Shown here piece by piece: positions 8,193-16,196 of a stretch of DNA of 19,324 nucleotides. The first letter of the stretch is position 1, and every line of letters begins with the position of its first letter. Origin of the DNA: an uncultured Oligoflexia bacterium (lineage in GTDB: Bacteria; Bdellovibrionota; Bacteriovoracia; Bacteriovoracales; Bacteriovoracaceae); contig CATLVA010000001.1 in assembly GCA_950060715.1 (NCBI GenBank), positions 1 to 19,324 on the forward strand, in the 5' to 3' direction. The translations under genes were made by a program, and so were the position numbers. The notes under the pieces are model-generated. The model saw nothing but the letters and a program-made list of their open reading frames with translations. It did not search any database and was not told the DNA's origin.

Positions 8193-9189
8193 AGAGGGAA
8201 GTGTAAGAGTTGATCTGGTCGGTGGTACTTTAGATTTAGAGCCAATCAATCTAATCCTTCCACATGTAGTAACTCTTAACGTTGCAACTTCACTAAAAGC
8301 AAAAGTACAAATTGAAGCTCATAGTGGACGCGAATTAATTATTGAATCAAAAGACTATAATAAAACTTATAAATACAACCCAGATGATTTAAGTGAACAG
8401 AACGTCGTTTTCAGTGACAAATTTGAAGAGATGAAATTCGTCTTACAAATTTTGAATCTGTTTGATATCAAAGGTGGTCTGAAGATCACTTTGCAGTCTG
8501 GTGCACCTGCAGGTTCAGGTTTAGGCGGTTCTTCAGCCATGGGCGTGACCCTTTTTAGCGCTCTTTGTGATTTTAAAGATGAAACCTATCCAGTCCATGA
8601 AATTGTTCAAAAGGTCAAAGGTATTGAGGGAAGAATCCTCAACCAAGGAGTTCCCGGATATCAAGATTATTACCCGGCCCTAACAGGTGGGGTTTTGGCA
8701 CTGAAAGGGCGACCTGGAGAAATTTATGTTGAACAACTTTATAGCGAAGAGTTGAAAGAATTTTTAGAATCTCATTTAACACTGCTGTATTCAGGAATTT
8801 CGAGAAACTCTGGAATTAATAATTGGGATGTCTATAAAGGATTTTTCGATGGGGTTCCTAATGTTAGGGATGGCCTGAGAAGAATTTCCGAAATCAGCCA
8901 ACAATTCTACCTCGATTTAAAGCGTGGAAATTTTAATAACCTTTTAAGTCTTATTGGTGAAGAGGGCGAAGCAAGAAAGAAGCTAGCTCCTGGAATTGTC
9001 CCAGAAGCCATCAGTCAGTTTCAAAGCGAATTAAGTATGGTTCCTTCTGGATTAAAAATGTGTGGAGCTGGTGGTGGAGGATGCTTTATTGTATCTCATT
9101 CCAAAAAAGATAAAGACAAAGTCGTCGAACTTGCACAGAAATTTAATTTTCAGGAATTAGATTTTGCCATTGAGAAACCTCATGTCTAA
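8179..9189 (+). CDS. GHMP-family sugar/metabolite kinase
   Basis: A 336-residue GHMP kinase. Motif 1 is VRVDLVGGTLDLEPI (9-23), motif 2 the glycine/serine-rich ATP loop PAGSGLGGSSAMG (110-122), and motif 3 KMCGAGGGGCFIV near 293-306. The 'DLVGGTLDLEPI' start and 'GISRNSGINNWDVYKGF' segment recall heptose-7-phosphate/galactokinase-like members more than homoserine or mevalonate kinases, but the substrate cannot be fixed. The only in-frame ATG lies inside hpt with no strong Shine-Dalgarno, so it should depend on hpt translation. Its stop overlaps the next ATG (ATGTCTAA, 9182-9189). Confidence 0.78.
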   Translation: MLVTKEGSVRVDLVGGTLDLEPINLILPHVVTLNVATSLKAKVQIEAHSGRELIIESKDYNKTYKYNPDDLSEQNVVFSDKFEEMKFVLQILNLFDIKGGLKITLQSGAPAGSGLGGSSAMGVTLFSALCDFKDETYPVHEIVQKVKGIEGRILNQGVPGYQDYYPALTGGVLALKGRPGEIYVEQLYSEELKEFLESHLTLLYSGISRNSGINNWDVYKGFFDGVPNVRDGLRRISEISQQFYLDLKRGNFNNLLSLIGEEGEARKKLAPGIVPEAISQFQSELSMVPSGLKMCGAGGGGCFIVSHSKKDKDKVVELAQKFNFQELDFAIEKPHV

Positions 9190-10126
9190 TAATAGCACTA
9201 TCGCTGGAATGAGCCTTGGGGGAGGAAAGAAAGAGAATTTCTTTTTTTGCCTGATAGAGTTTTACGAAAAGGAAAACCGCTGGTTTTTAAAATCTCTTAA
9301 CCAAGTTAAAGAGGAGAGTAATCTCACCAATGACGAAGTTATTACGACTTGGGTTGAGGGAACTGATGTAAAAAAAATGGTGGTCGACTTTCCTCTAACT
9401 AGACCTCCTTGTGAGACTTGCCAACTCGTTTGTCCGGGAACTGAACTCTGTCACAACGAAGAAGTCATAGAAGTTAGAGAAAAAATGGCGCACCTATTGG
9501 GCGAGGATAAGGCACTAATAGAGACAAATCCTAAAAGATATGAACAAGAAAGAGTTGAAGACGATAAAGTTCACTATTCAAAAAGTGTCCTCTCGAAAGC
9601 CACGGACGATCATATTTTATCAAAATCCTTTAAACGGAAATTAAAGAAAGGGTTTATTCCTTATTGGAATAGGCCAATTGACTTTTGGATCTGGAAACAT
9701 TATTACGATCAAATGCTAAATTTGTTTAATATCAGTTTTGATTCTTTTGGAAATGTTTCTGTCATGCTCATGCATAAATTTAACTATCTGTTGCGGCATT
9801 TACCTAGAGACCTAAATATTATGGAGTCAGATGTTCATATATGTCTTATAGAGCTTTACCGCGCTGGAATTATTACGAAAAATAATTTAATGGACCTAAA
9901 AGACATTGAATTGTCAGCTTTGGCCCGGATTCAAATTGCTAAGCAAATTGAGAAAAAATTGAATGTTTTTATTTATGAAAAAGATTTAGAACTTATCTCT
10001 AAAAATCCTAAAGCGTTTGATTCATTTCTTTTGGCCATCATTGGCCGCAATTATATATTGGGGCAATTAAGAGAAACAGATCAAGTTGAGTCTCGTAATA
10101 GTTTTATTGTACCAAGTTTTGCTTAA
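9182..10126 (+). CDS. Unrecognised protein with a four-cysteine cluster, possibly RNase H-fold (DUF429-like)
   Basis: I do not recognise this 314-residue protein with confidence. The opening STIAGMSLGG strand, the central VVDFPLTRPP (67-76) and a late SFLLAIIGRNYILG helix resemble the plan of DUF429-type predicted nucleases (RNase H-like fold), but the first expected acidic residue is missing. A tight cluster C77-x2-C80-x3-C84-x5-C90 directly follows the central motif and could bind zinc or an Fe-S centre. Residues 140-175 are basic and aromatic. There is no signal peptide or membrane helix, so it is probably cytoplasmic. The ATG at 9182 overlaps the kinase stop; the in-frame TTG at 9164 is a less likely start. 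It ends 23 bases inside the convergent membrane-protein gene. Confidence 0.6.
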   Translation: MSNNSTIAGMSLGGGKKENFFFCLIEFYEKENRWFLKSLNQVKEESNLTNDEVITTWVEGTDVKKMVVDFPLTRPPCETCQLVCPGTELCHNEEVIEVREKMAHLLGEDKALIETNPKRYEQERVEDDKVHYSKSVLSKATDDHILSKSFKRKLKKGFIPYWNRPIDFWIWKHYYDQMLNLFNISFDSFGNVSVMLMHKFNYLLRHLPRDLNIMESDVHICLIELYRAGIITKNNLMDLKDIELSALARIQIAKQIEKKLNVFIYEKDLELISKNPKAFDSFLLAIIGRNYILGQLRETDQVESRNSFIVPSFA

Positions 10127-10592
10127 AATGTTTCATTCCTAAATAAACATACAGATATAGAAACGTTGTAATCAACGTCGCCCAACTAAATGGGTAGGGA
10201 AGAACAACACTTCCGGCGAGTTCTAAGATGGATAAGAGAGACGTTGAAAAAGTATATCCATAAACAAACTTGATTCCCCATTTCTTTTTACGACTTGCAA
10301 GTACATACATGACTGCATTAAAGCCAATAATGAGAGTAAAAACGAGGATAAAAGTTGATTGCATGAGCTCTATCATCGAATCAAATTCCGATTTAGCTAA
10401 GTAGCGGATGGCCGGATTCATTTTGACTAAGGAATTAAAGAGAGCAGCTTTATTTCCAAACATTCTTGGGAGCATACTGGTTTTTATATAATAGAGTAGA
10501 ATAAGATCGGCGAGTAAGCTTACAAAAGGTGCCGCTTTTGCAAAAACCTCTTCTTGTTCCTTCTTAAAAATCTGATTGAGAAAACCTTCCAT
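10104..10592 (-). CDS. Small four-helix membrane protein of unknown function
   Basis: About 162 residues with four hydrophobic segments: FVSLLADLILLYYIKTSM, MQSTFILVFTLIIGFNAVMYVLA, FSTSLLSILELAGSVVLPYPF and ATLITTFLYLYVYLGM. The segments are joined by short charged loops (RKKKWGIK). No family is recognised. The start is uncertain: in-frame starts are TTG (10616), ATG (10598) and ATG (10592). None has a Shine-Dalgarno. A promoter with correct 17-base spacing (10600-10628) would begin transcription at 10592-10593, which favours the last ATG. The coding end overlaps that of the four-cysteine protein by 23 bases, so the two mRNAs are complementary at their 3' ends. Confidence 0.6.
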   Translation of the reverse strand: MEGFLNQIFKKEQEEVFAKAAPFVSLLADLILLYYIKTSMLPRMFGNKAALFNSLVKMNPAIRYLAKSEFDSMIELMQSTFILVFTLIIGFNAVMYVLASRKKKWGIKFVYGYTFSTSLLSILELAGSVVLPYPFSWATLITTFLYLYVYLGMKHFKQNLVQ

Positions 10593-10599
10593 AGCCATT

Positions 10600-10628
10600 A
10601 TTATTATATTACACAAGCATCACGTCAA
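10600..10628 (-). promoter_or_regulatory. Candidate promoter of the four-helix protein, leaderless start
   Basis: TTGACG (10623-10628) and AATAAT (10600-10605) on the minus strand are 17 bases apart, and the predicted start falls at the ATG at 10592. A closer-to-consensus TATAAT at 10603-10608 has only a 14-base spacer. The site lies in the 47-base gap to the CaCA antiporter gene. Confidence 0.4.
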
Positions 10629-10639
10629 AGGATAACTCG

Positions 10640-11578
10640 TTGGATTACTCGCTGCTAATATCGTCTGGGATTTTAATTTTTTCTATTATTTTACTTTATT
10701 ATGGAGCAGAGTTTTCCCTAGAGGGTTCTGAGAAAGTTGGTGTGAGGCTAGGGCTTTCACCTCTTGCGATTGGGATGCTATTAGTTGGATTTGGAACCTC
10801 TCTTCCTGAATTTTTTGTGGGACATATTGCAGCTGTTCGCGGTGAAATTGGAATTGCCTTTGGTAGTCTGATTGGATCAAATATCGCCAATATGTTTTTA
10901 ATCCTAGGTATCTGTGGAATGATCAATAAGCTTGTTTGTGATAATCCATCAATGAGGAAGCAGCTTGTGATGCATTTTCTTCTTGGTGGCGTTTTGTGGT
11001 TCGTGTTAAAGCAAGAGACTTTGGATGTTATTACTGCGTCTCCACTCATCATTCTTTGCGGGCTTTATCTTTATATGCTTTATCGTGATTTTAGAAATGA
11101 AGTTGCTATTGAGCCGCCTGAAAAAATCAAAAATATGGGAATGCTCGTTATCAAGATGCTAGCAGGATTTGGAATGCTTTATCTTGGTGGGGAGTTACTG
11201 GTAAAAGCAGGAACTGATCTCGGTCTTGCTTTCGGTGTTGATGCCTATGTTATTTCTGCTATCTTTGTCGCTTTTGGAACTTCATTTCCAGAGCTAGTAA
11301 CAAGCTTAATTGCAGTGAAAAAGAAAAAAGACACTGATTTAATTATCGGAAATATTATTGGTTCAAATCTTTTTAACTGTGCCTTTATTTTAGGTTCCCT
11401 CGGTATTTATAATTATAAAATTCAATCGGACTTTACCCCAGAGTTGATTTCTTTACTGGTTGGTTCAGGATTTTTAGTTGTACTAGCATACAGCGGAAAA
11501 CATTTTTATCGTTTGAGCGCGCTTCTATTTCTAGGTGGCTACGCTTATATGGTTGGGCATTGGACGAAACTATTTTAA
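10640..11578 (+). CDS. CaCA-family sodium/calcium antiporter (YrbG-like)
   Basis: A 312-residue inner-membrane protein with two inverted five-helix halves. The alpha-1 repeat holds GTSLPE (52-57) and GSNIAN (79-84); the alpha-2 repeat holds GTSFPE (213-218) and GSNLFN (241-246). These are the ion-binding motifs of Na+/Ca2+ exchangers, and the acidic residues E57 and E218 are kept. A cytoplasmic loop (about 148-168) joins the halves. The start is a TTG preceded by AAAGGATAA at good spacing; no upstream in-frame ATG exists. It presumably extrudes Ca2+ using a Na+ or H+ gradient; the exact ions are inferred. The DUF1761 gene follows after 10 bases. Confidence 0.87.
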   Translation: MDYSLLISSGILIFSIILLYYGAEFSLEGSEKVGVRLGLSPLAIGMLLVGFGTSLPEFFVGHIAAVRGEIGIAFGSLIGSNIANMFLILGICGMINKLVCDNPSMRKQLVMHFLLGGVLWFVLKQETLDVITASPLIILCGLYLYMLYRDFRNEVAIEPPEKIKNMGMLVIKMLAGFGMLYLGGELLVKAGTDLGLAFGVDAYVISAIFVAFGTSFPELVTSLIAVKKKKDTDLIIGNIIGSNLFNCAFILGSLGIYNYKIQSDFTPELISLLVGSGFLVVLAYSGKHFYRLSALLFLGGYAYMVGHWTKLF

Positions 11579-11588
11579 GGACTATTTT

Positions 11589-11982
11589 ATGAATCAAGAA
11601 TCGTTAATGGTTATTGTTGCAGCAGTGGTTAATTTTTTTTATCGGTGGTATCTGGTATTCATTTTTCAAAAAGAAGTGGATGACCGCATGGGATTTAGAT
11701 GAAACAGCGGTAAATAGAAAAGACCCAGCTCCCTATCTCATTGCTTTTATCGGCTCTCTATGGGCCAGTTATGGTTTGTTTTTAACCCTTAAACATATTC
11801 AACCAAAAAATATGCTTGAACTCTATTCAATAGGGATCGCACTTTGGTTATTTATTTTTGTGGGCCTTGGAGCTAAACATTACGCTTTTGCCCGCAAGAC
11901 TTTAAATGCCTTTTTGATAGACTATATTGTCGATTTAATCGGAATTTTAGTAATGATTTCTATTCTATGGAAAACTTACTGA
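11589..11982 (+). CDS. DUF1761 membrane protein, interrupted by a +1 frameshift in an 8-T run
   Basis: The ATG at 11589 has an ideal AAGGA Shine-Dalgarno seven bases upstream, but its frame stops after 37 codons (TGA at 11700). The frame starting at 11614 continues to 11982 but lacks a sound start. Dropping one T from the eight-T run at 11633-11640 joins them into an opening that reads VAAVVNFFIGGIWYSFFKKKWM. This fits the DUF1761 consensus (helix, then 'G-x-x-WYSP-x-F-x-K-x-W-M'), and three more helices follow. The intact product would have about 130 residues. The cause could be a sequencing error, a real mutation, or slippage on the homopolymer. It probably sits in the CaCA antiporter operon. 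Function is unknown. Confidence 0.7.
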
Positions 11983-12308
11983 AAAGAAGTGAATTCTAGA
12001 TTAGCAGATGGGTATTCCCAAGTGTAAAAACCAGATTCGTGATTGATTTTCACTTTGTATAGAGCAAGTGGTGTACCACCAATTCGGCGCACTTTATCAC
12101 TCCATTTGTGGATTTCATTGTTCAACTCAGTGTTAGCCGCTTCTGCTTTTTCGGGATAGTTTTCGAAAATATCGATTTTAGTGTTAAGAGCATTAATCTT
12201 ATTTTTAGATTTTGAAGTTACAATTAGTAATAAATCAACCAGGCCGTAAGCCTCGTCCTCATTAAAGTTTCTTTCTGTATCGACTGAATGAATTGTGTGA
12301 ACTTGCAT
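11976..12308 (-). CDS. DUF2203-like small protein
   Basis: A 110-residue acidic, helical protein. It opens with ERNFNEDEAYGLVDLLLIVTSKSKNKINAL, similar to the 'FtleEA-x-x-L-P' start of DUF2203 proteins. It ends with a short beta region (GGTPLALYKVKINHESGFYTWEYPSANLEF) that would match their C-terminal 'fd-x-x-g-x-x-Y-x-C/W' part. The family's role is unknown and the match is moderate. The gene begins one base after the smpB stop, so it is the last gene of the pal-to-smpB cluster. Its stop overlaps the convergent DUF1761 stop by seven bases. Confidence 0.6.
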   Translation of the reverse strand: MQVHTIHSVDTERNFNEDEAYGLVDLLLIVTSKSKNKINALNTKIDIFENYPEKAEAANTELNNEIHKWSDKVRRIGGTPLALYKVKINHESGFYTWEYPSANLEFTSFQ

Positions 12309-12309
12309 A

Positions 12310-12762
12310 TTACTCGTATTGTCCCTGTCTCAGTTTTCTCTCTACTTCTTTTTGCTTGGTTGATTCACGTTTGTCATGAAGTTTCTTACCTTTAGCTAGG
12401 GCAATTTCAATTTTAACGCGGCTACCTTTGAAGTATATTTTTGTAGGTACCAATGTTTGACCCTTTGTGGCAAGGGATTTTTGAATGTATTTCAACTCTT
12501 TGTCGTGAAGCAGCAATTTTCTTTTACGGGTATCATTATGATTATCGTATGTTCCAAACGCGTATGGTGGAATTGTGAGTTGTTTCACCCATAATTCGTT
12601 ATTGCGATCAAAGTCACAATAAGCTTCACCCATAGTGCATTTTCCGGCCCTGAGAGACTTTACCTCAGTTCCCTGTAACACAAGCCCTGCTTCAAACTTC
12701 TCATCTAGGAAGAAATCGTAACCGGCTCTTTTATTCGATGTAATGATTTTTATTCCACTCAT
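12310..12762 (-). CDS. smpB: SsrA-binding protein SmpB
   Basis: SmpB binds tmRNA and the stalled ribosome in trans-translation. The 150-residue product has the normal family length and blocks: NKRAGYDFFLDEKFEAGLVLQGTEVKSLRAGKC (11-43), the GEAYCDF and PPYAFGTYDNHNDTRKRKLLLH core, IYFKGSRVKIEIALAKGKKLHDKRE, and the basic tail KQKEVERKLRQ that enters the ribosomal channel. The tmRNA gene itself is not in the window. It lies 22 bases after rsmA with little Shine-Dalgarno signal before the ATG. Confidence 0.95.
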   Translation of the reverse strand: MSGIKIITSNKRAGYDFFLDEKFEAGLVLQGTEVKSLRAGKCTMGEAYCDFDRNNELWVKQLTIPPYAFGTYDNHNDTRKRKLLLHDKELKYIQKSLATKGQTLVPTKIYFKGSRVKIEIALAKGKKLHDKRESTKQKEVERKLRQGQYE

Positions 12763-12784
12763 AAAGCTTATCTTAGCAAAATAA

Positions 12785-13567
12785 TCACTGAATTAAATAT
12801 CGCAATAAGTCATATACTTGTTCAAGACTTAGAGCTTCGGCGCGAGAGGTTAGCACTTTAGGATCCCTAGTGCGCAGTTCATCTAATTGTTCTGGAGAAA
12901 TAGAACTTTTAAGTACACTTCCGAGTTGTTTTCTCCGCTGAGAAAAAATAATTCGAGTGTATTTATCGATTTGTTTGAACTGGGCAATCGAAAAAACAGG
13001 CTCTTCTTTTCTAATATAACTCACGACAATTGAGTCTACTTTAGGCGGGGGACTGAAGCAGCCGGGGGCCACTTTTCTTAAAACTTTTGAATTGAAATAA
13101 ATCGAGCTTAAACTCAAAAGCCCATTGGTCGTATTCTTTTGATCACGTAGGTATGTCTTTTCTCCAACTTCTTTTTGAAACATGAGTGTCATAAATTGAA
13201 TAGGCTCAAGAGTTAGAAAGTTCAGAAATAATGGAGTACCAACATTGTAGGGAAGGTTAGAAACGAGCCAAAATTTTGCATTCGGATGTTTAGAAAATAT
13301 TGAGTCCCAATTAAATTCCAGTGCATCTTCGTTAAAGACATTTGGGGTAATTTGAGAGAGATCTTCTATAAAGCGGCTGTCTTTTTCTACCAAGTATAAA
13401 GGCTTTCCAATAGCAGCTAGATCCTTAGTTAAAACTCCAGGGCCAGGACCTACTTCGATAATGACGTCACACTCCTGGGCAAAGTCAGAAGTGATCATAC
13501 CGATAGTTTTTTTATCAGTTAAAAAATGCTGACCAAGACTTTTATTTGCACTAGGAAGCTTGCCCAT
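12785..13567 (-). CDS. rsmA: 16S rRNA dimethyladenosine transferase RsmA/KsgA
   Basis: SAM-dependent methylase that dimethylates two adjacent adenosines near the 3' end of 16S rRNA during 30S assembly. From the ATG at 13567 (260 residues) it shows LGQHFL (11-16), SAM motif I EVGPGPGVLT (38-47), E61 of motif II, and the catalytic motif NLPY (104-107). The CFSPPPKVDSIVV segment precedes the small C-terminal domain. The ATG is preferred over a GTG six bases upstream because AAAAGGG ends right at the GTG and suits the ATG. The start lies 17 bases inside the tsaD end, implying coupling. Confidence 0.94.
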   Translation of the reverse strand: MGKLPSANKSLGQHFLTDKKTIGMITSDFAQECDVIIEVGPGPGVLTKDLAAIGKPLYLVEKDSRFIEDLSQITPNVFNEDALEFNWDSIFSKHPNAKFWLVSNLPYNVGTPLFLNFLTLEPIQFMTLMFQKEVGEKTYLRDQKNTTNGLLSLSSIYFNSKVLRKVAPGCFSPPPKVDSIVVSYIRKEEPVFSIAQFKQIDKYTRIIFSQRRKQLGSVLKSSISPEQLDELRTRDPKVLTSRAEALSLEQVYDLLRYLIQ

Positions 13568-14633
13568 TTTCACCCTTTTTTAAATAGCGCCCACGAGCAT
13601 CAATTTCTAGGCACTGCGGATGAGCAATGGCCTGATCGAGGTTACGTAAACCGTAGTTAGCAATCATTGCACCGTTATCTGTACAAAATTCTGGGGCAAC
13701 GATTAGTGTTTGAGGATATTTTTGTTTAAATTCAGATCTAATAAGAGAATTACAAGCGACTCCACCACCAATAACGATAGAAGTCTTATTAGGAATAAAA
13801 TTTGGAGCGACTTTAATGGCATACCGGGCTTTCAGTAAAAGCGCTTTTACAATTGCCGACTGATAGGAAGCGCAAAGATCGTAGAATTCTTGTGACTGAG
13901 CTTCAAATTTTTCTAATTGAGTGGGTTTTTTCTCCAGTATTTCTGGATGCTTTTCACAGAAAACTCGTAGAGCAGTTTTTAACCCTGAAAAACTCATTCG
14001 GCAGTCAGCGCTGGCCTTAAGTCCAATAGGAAATTCGAATTTATCTTTGTTTCCAAAACTGGCACATTTATCTATCAAGTGACCAGCAGGATAACCGAGA
14101 CCTAAAATCTTTCCACCTTTATCAAAAGCTTCACCAGCGGCATCATCGATGGTTGAACCTAGGACTTTAAAATCAGTAGCTGATTCAACCCAAAAAAAGA
14201 TGCTGTGACCACCACTAACTAAAAGACCAAGATAGGGATAGCTTACTTTTTCGGTAAGATGGATCGCTTCGAGATGAGCATATAGATGATTTATGGGTAC
14301 AATCGGTTTTTCAAATAAAAGCGCTAGAGTCTTTGCAGCATTAACCCCGGTAAGGAGAGGACCAAGAAGTCCAGGTAGGGTAGTTACTGCAATCGCCTCT
14401 AATTCTTGCGGAGAAACCTGTGCTTTTTCAAATACAGCTTCAAGTAAAGGAGTGATTTTTTCTAAATGATTCCGAGCCGCAATTTCTGGAACAACTCCAC
14501 CCCATTTGGCCAAGCTCTCTTCTTGCCCAAATTTCATATGAGCTAAGACCTCCGTCTTGTTTTCGGAAGTTTTAAGAATTGCTGCAGATGTATCATCGCA
14601 AGATGTTTCAATACCTAATATATATTTTTTCAT
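13551..14633 (-). CDS. tsaD: tRNA N6-adenosine threonylcarbamoyltransferase TsaD
   Basis: TsaD moves the threonylcarbamoyl group onto A37 of ANN-decoding tRNAs, working with TsaB and TsaE, neither of which is in this window. Its 360 residues match the family: GIETSCDDT (7-15), GGVVPE-x-AARNH (45-56), the metal-binding pair H116-LYA-H120, LLVSGGHS (137-144), TIDDAAGEAFDKG, and late GGGVACNS and FCTDNGAMIA with the third metal ligand. It overlaps rsmA and starts seven bases before the end of the upstream cytochrome gene's stop region, without a clear Shine-Dalgarno. Confidence 0.95.
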   Translation of the reverse strand: MKKYILGIETSCDDTSAAILKTSENKTEVLAHMKFGQEESLAKWGGVVPEIAARNHLEKITPLLEAVFEKAQVSPQELEAIAVTTLPGLLGPLLTGVNAAKTLALLFEKPIVPINHLYAHLEAIHLTEKVSYPYLGLLVSGGHSIFFWVESATDFKVLGSTIDDAAGEAFDKGGKILGLGYPAGHLIDKCASFGNKDKFEFPIGLKASADCRMSFSGLKTALRVFCEKHPEILEKKPTQLEKFEAQSQEFYDLCASYQSAIVKALLLKARYAIKVAPNFIPNKTSIVIGGGVACNSLIRSEFKQKYPQTLIVAPEFCTDNGAMIANYGLRNLDQAIAHPQCLEIDARGRYLKKGENGQAS

Positions 14634-14639
14634 TGAGAT

Positions 14640-16196
14640 CTAATTCTCTAAAGGACATGCCACTTTTTTGAGTTGAGTCGCAAAATACTTCTCATTGAGC
14701 GTTGTGGCAAGACCCTTTTCATCTTTGTTATACCATTCTGGAGACTGATCTCTGCTATGGCAGCTTAAACATTTATTCTGTAATTCTAGAGGAGTTTGGG
14801 TCGCCTTTTCACTGAAAGGATGCTCTCCGTCTTGAACGTGACAATTGCTACACTGTACGTTGGCAAAATTATGCGTGATGCCCTTTGATTTATCTAACTC
14901 GATCCATTTGGCAGAGATTTCCATTCGGTCTTCTCCGGAGAGTTTTCTTACTGGATGCTGGAATTTAACCTTGGCCCCAAGCTCCTCCCAGTACTTCTCA
15001 TCGTCAAAATCCTCTTTTTCACTCACAATCATATTGGATTTATTGCTAAATCCCTCAGGTTGATTCATTCCAACTGAATGGCATTTTACACAGTTTGGGT
15101 TATTAGATTCTTTTGCATGGATTAAAGTCGAATAGGATATTGAGTGTGCCGTTTTCTGCCAAAACTCTACTTGTTGCGTGTGGCACTCCGAGCAGCTCAG
15201 GTAAGTAGGGATTCTGTTATCTTCTTTTATATGAGTGGTAAATACACTTTGTTCTGCGAGATAAATTTGATCCAACTCGGCCTTAAATTTATCTAACCAG
15301 GTAACCATTGGATTTGATTTTACGAGGTCTTTTGTTTCATCACGAATTTCAAGAAGCTCGTAGTTCTTTTCGTCAAAAAACTTAACTTCCCCTAGGTAAT
15401 GGTTACGCGAAAGAACTTGCGCAATTTTGGTTTGATTAACTTCTCTTGGTGCCGTGGTAAATGATTGGGTATGAGATCCTAGGATCCAGTCTATTTTATC
15501 TGAATTATTTGCCAGGCTGATATCGTAGTCCATCCCAGCATGAGACATGATAATAAGATAATCATCTTTTTTGAGGTTTTTTAATTCTTCAGTAAGAACT
15601 TGTTTTGGGTCTAAGAAATAACTGCGAAATTTTGGTAGCAATAGGCTCGGTTCAATGACTCCAAGAAAAATGAAGTTTTTAGAACCGACTTTTATTTTTA
15701 TCTTTTTTTCATGTTTAATTTTTAAATTGTCTTTAGCATTGGTCATTAAAAACTGAAATTTATGTTTTTGAGAAATTTCTGCCAAAAATTCAACACCCAT
15801 TGCGAAGTCTTGATCTCCGGGTGTGAAAATTCGAAGACCTAAATCATCTAACGCTTCTGCAATCTTTCTCGCTTTGAATTCAGCTGATTTTTGATTGTAT
15901 TCAGCGATAATAGGAGTCTCAAATAAAGTGTCGCCTGAATCAACATAAATGAGAGGGTGCTTTTCTCTTAAACTATTTAGTTGGCCATAAACTTGCGGAA
16001 GTCCACCTAATGGAAATTTTCGCCACCCACATGGATGAGTTTCTCCATTTATATTATTCGAAAAAACAACGGAGAACTTCTCTCCTTCATCTAATGCAAT
16101 TTCATTTCCGTATTGAGAGTCAGTGAGTTTGATGAAATCCGAACAACTCAAGGTGGAGAGTAAAATAGTTGTGAGGGCCAAATTTTTTAAAATCAT
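14640..16196 (-). CDS. Lipoprotein fusing a degenerate metallophosphatase-like domain to a tetrahaem cytochrome c
   Basis: A 518-residue protein with an N-terminal lipoprotein-type signal (cysteine at 18). Residues 40-280 follow the plan of UshA/5'-nucleotidase-type metallophosphatases: VVFSNNINGETHPCGW (43-58), VDSGD (85-89), TPGDQDFAMG (125-134), MSHAG (217-221), LGSHTQ (239-244). The usual metal ligands are replaced: DxH reads NIN, GNHE reads GDQD and GHTH reads GSHTQ, so a classical two-metal centre is unlikely. The C-terminal half has four CxxCH haem sites, at 335, 369, 449 and 476, plus a WxxTAH element (346-351) typical of cytochrome c554-like folds. It probably transfers electrons in the periplasm, attached to a membrane. 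It overlaps cpoB by four bases (ATGA). The electron partner is unknown. Confidence 0.8.
   Translation of the reverse strand: MILKNLALTTILLSTLSCSDFIKLTDSQYGNEIALDEGEKFSVVFSNNINGETHPCGWRKFPLGGLPQVYGQLNSLREKHPLIYVDSGDTLFETPIIAEYNQKSAEFKARKIAEALDDLGLRIFTPGDQDFAMGVEFLAEISQKHKFQFLMTNAKDNLKIKHEKKIKIKVGSKNFIFLGVIEPSLLLPKFRSYFLDPKQVLTEELKNLKKDDYLIIMSHAGMDYDISLANNSDKIDWILGSHTQSFTTAPREVNQTKIAQVLSRNHYLGEVKFFDEKNYELLEIRDETKDLVKSNPMVTWLDKFKAELDQIYLAEQSVFTTHIKEDNRIPTYLSCSECHTQQVEFWQKTAHSISYSTLIHAKESNNPNCVKCHSVGMNQPEGFSNKSNMIVSEKEDFDDEKYWEELGAKVKFQHPVRKLSGEDRMEISAKWIELDKSKGITHNFANVQCSNCHVQDGEHPFSEKATQTPLELQNKCLSCHSRDQSPEWYNKDEKGLATTLNEKYFATQLKKVACPLEN

Noticed and set aside
10699..11052. Minus-strand frame of 117 codons inside the CaCA antiporter gene
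   Set aside because: It is a shadow of a strongly conserved antiporter with both alpha repeats intact and has no family features.
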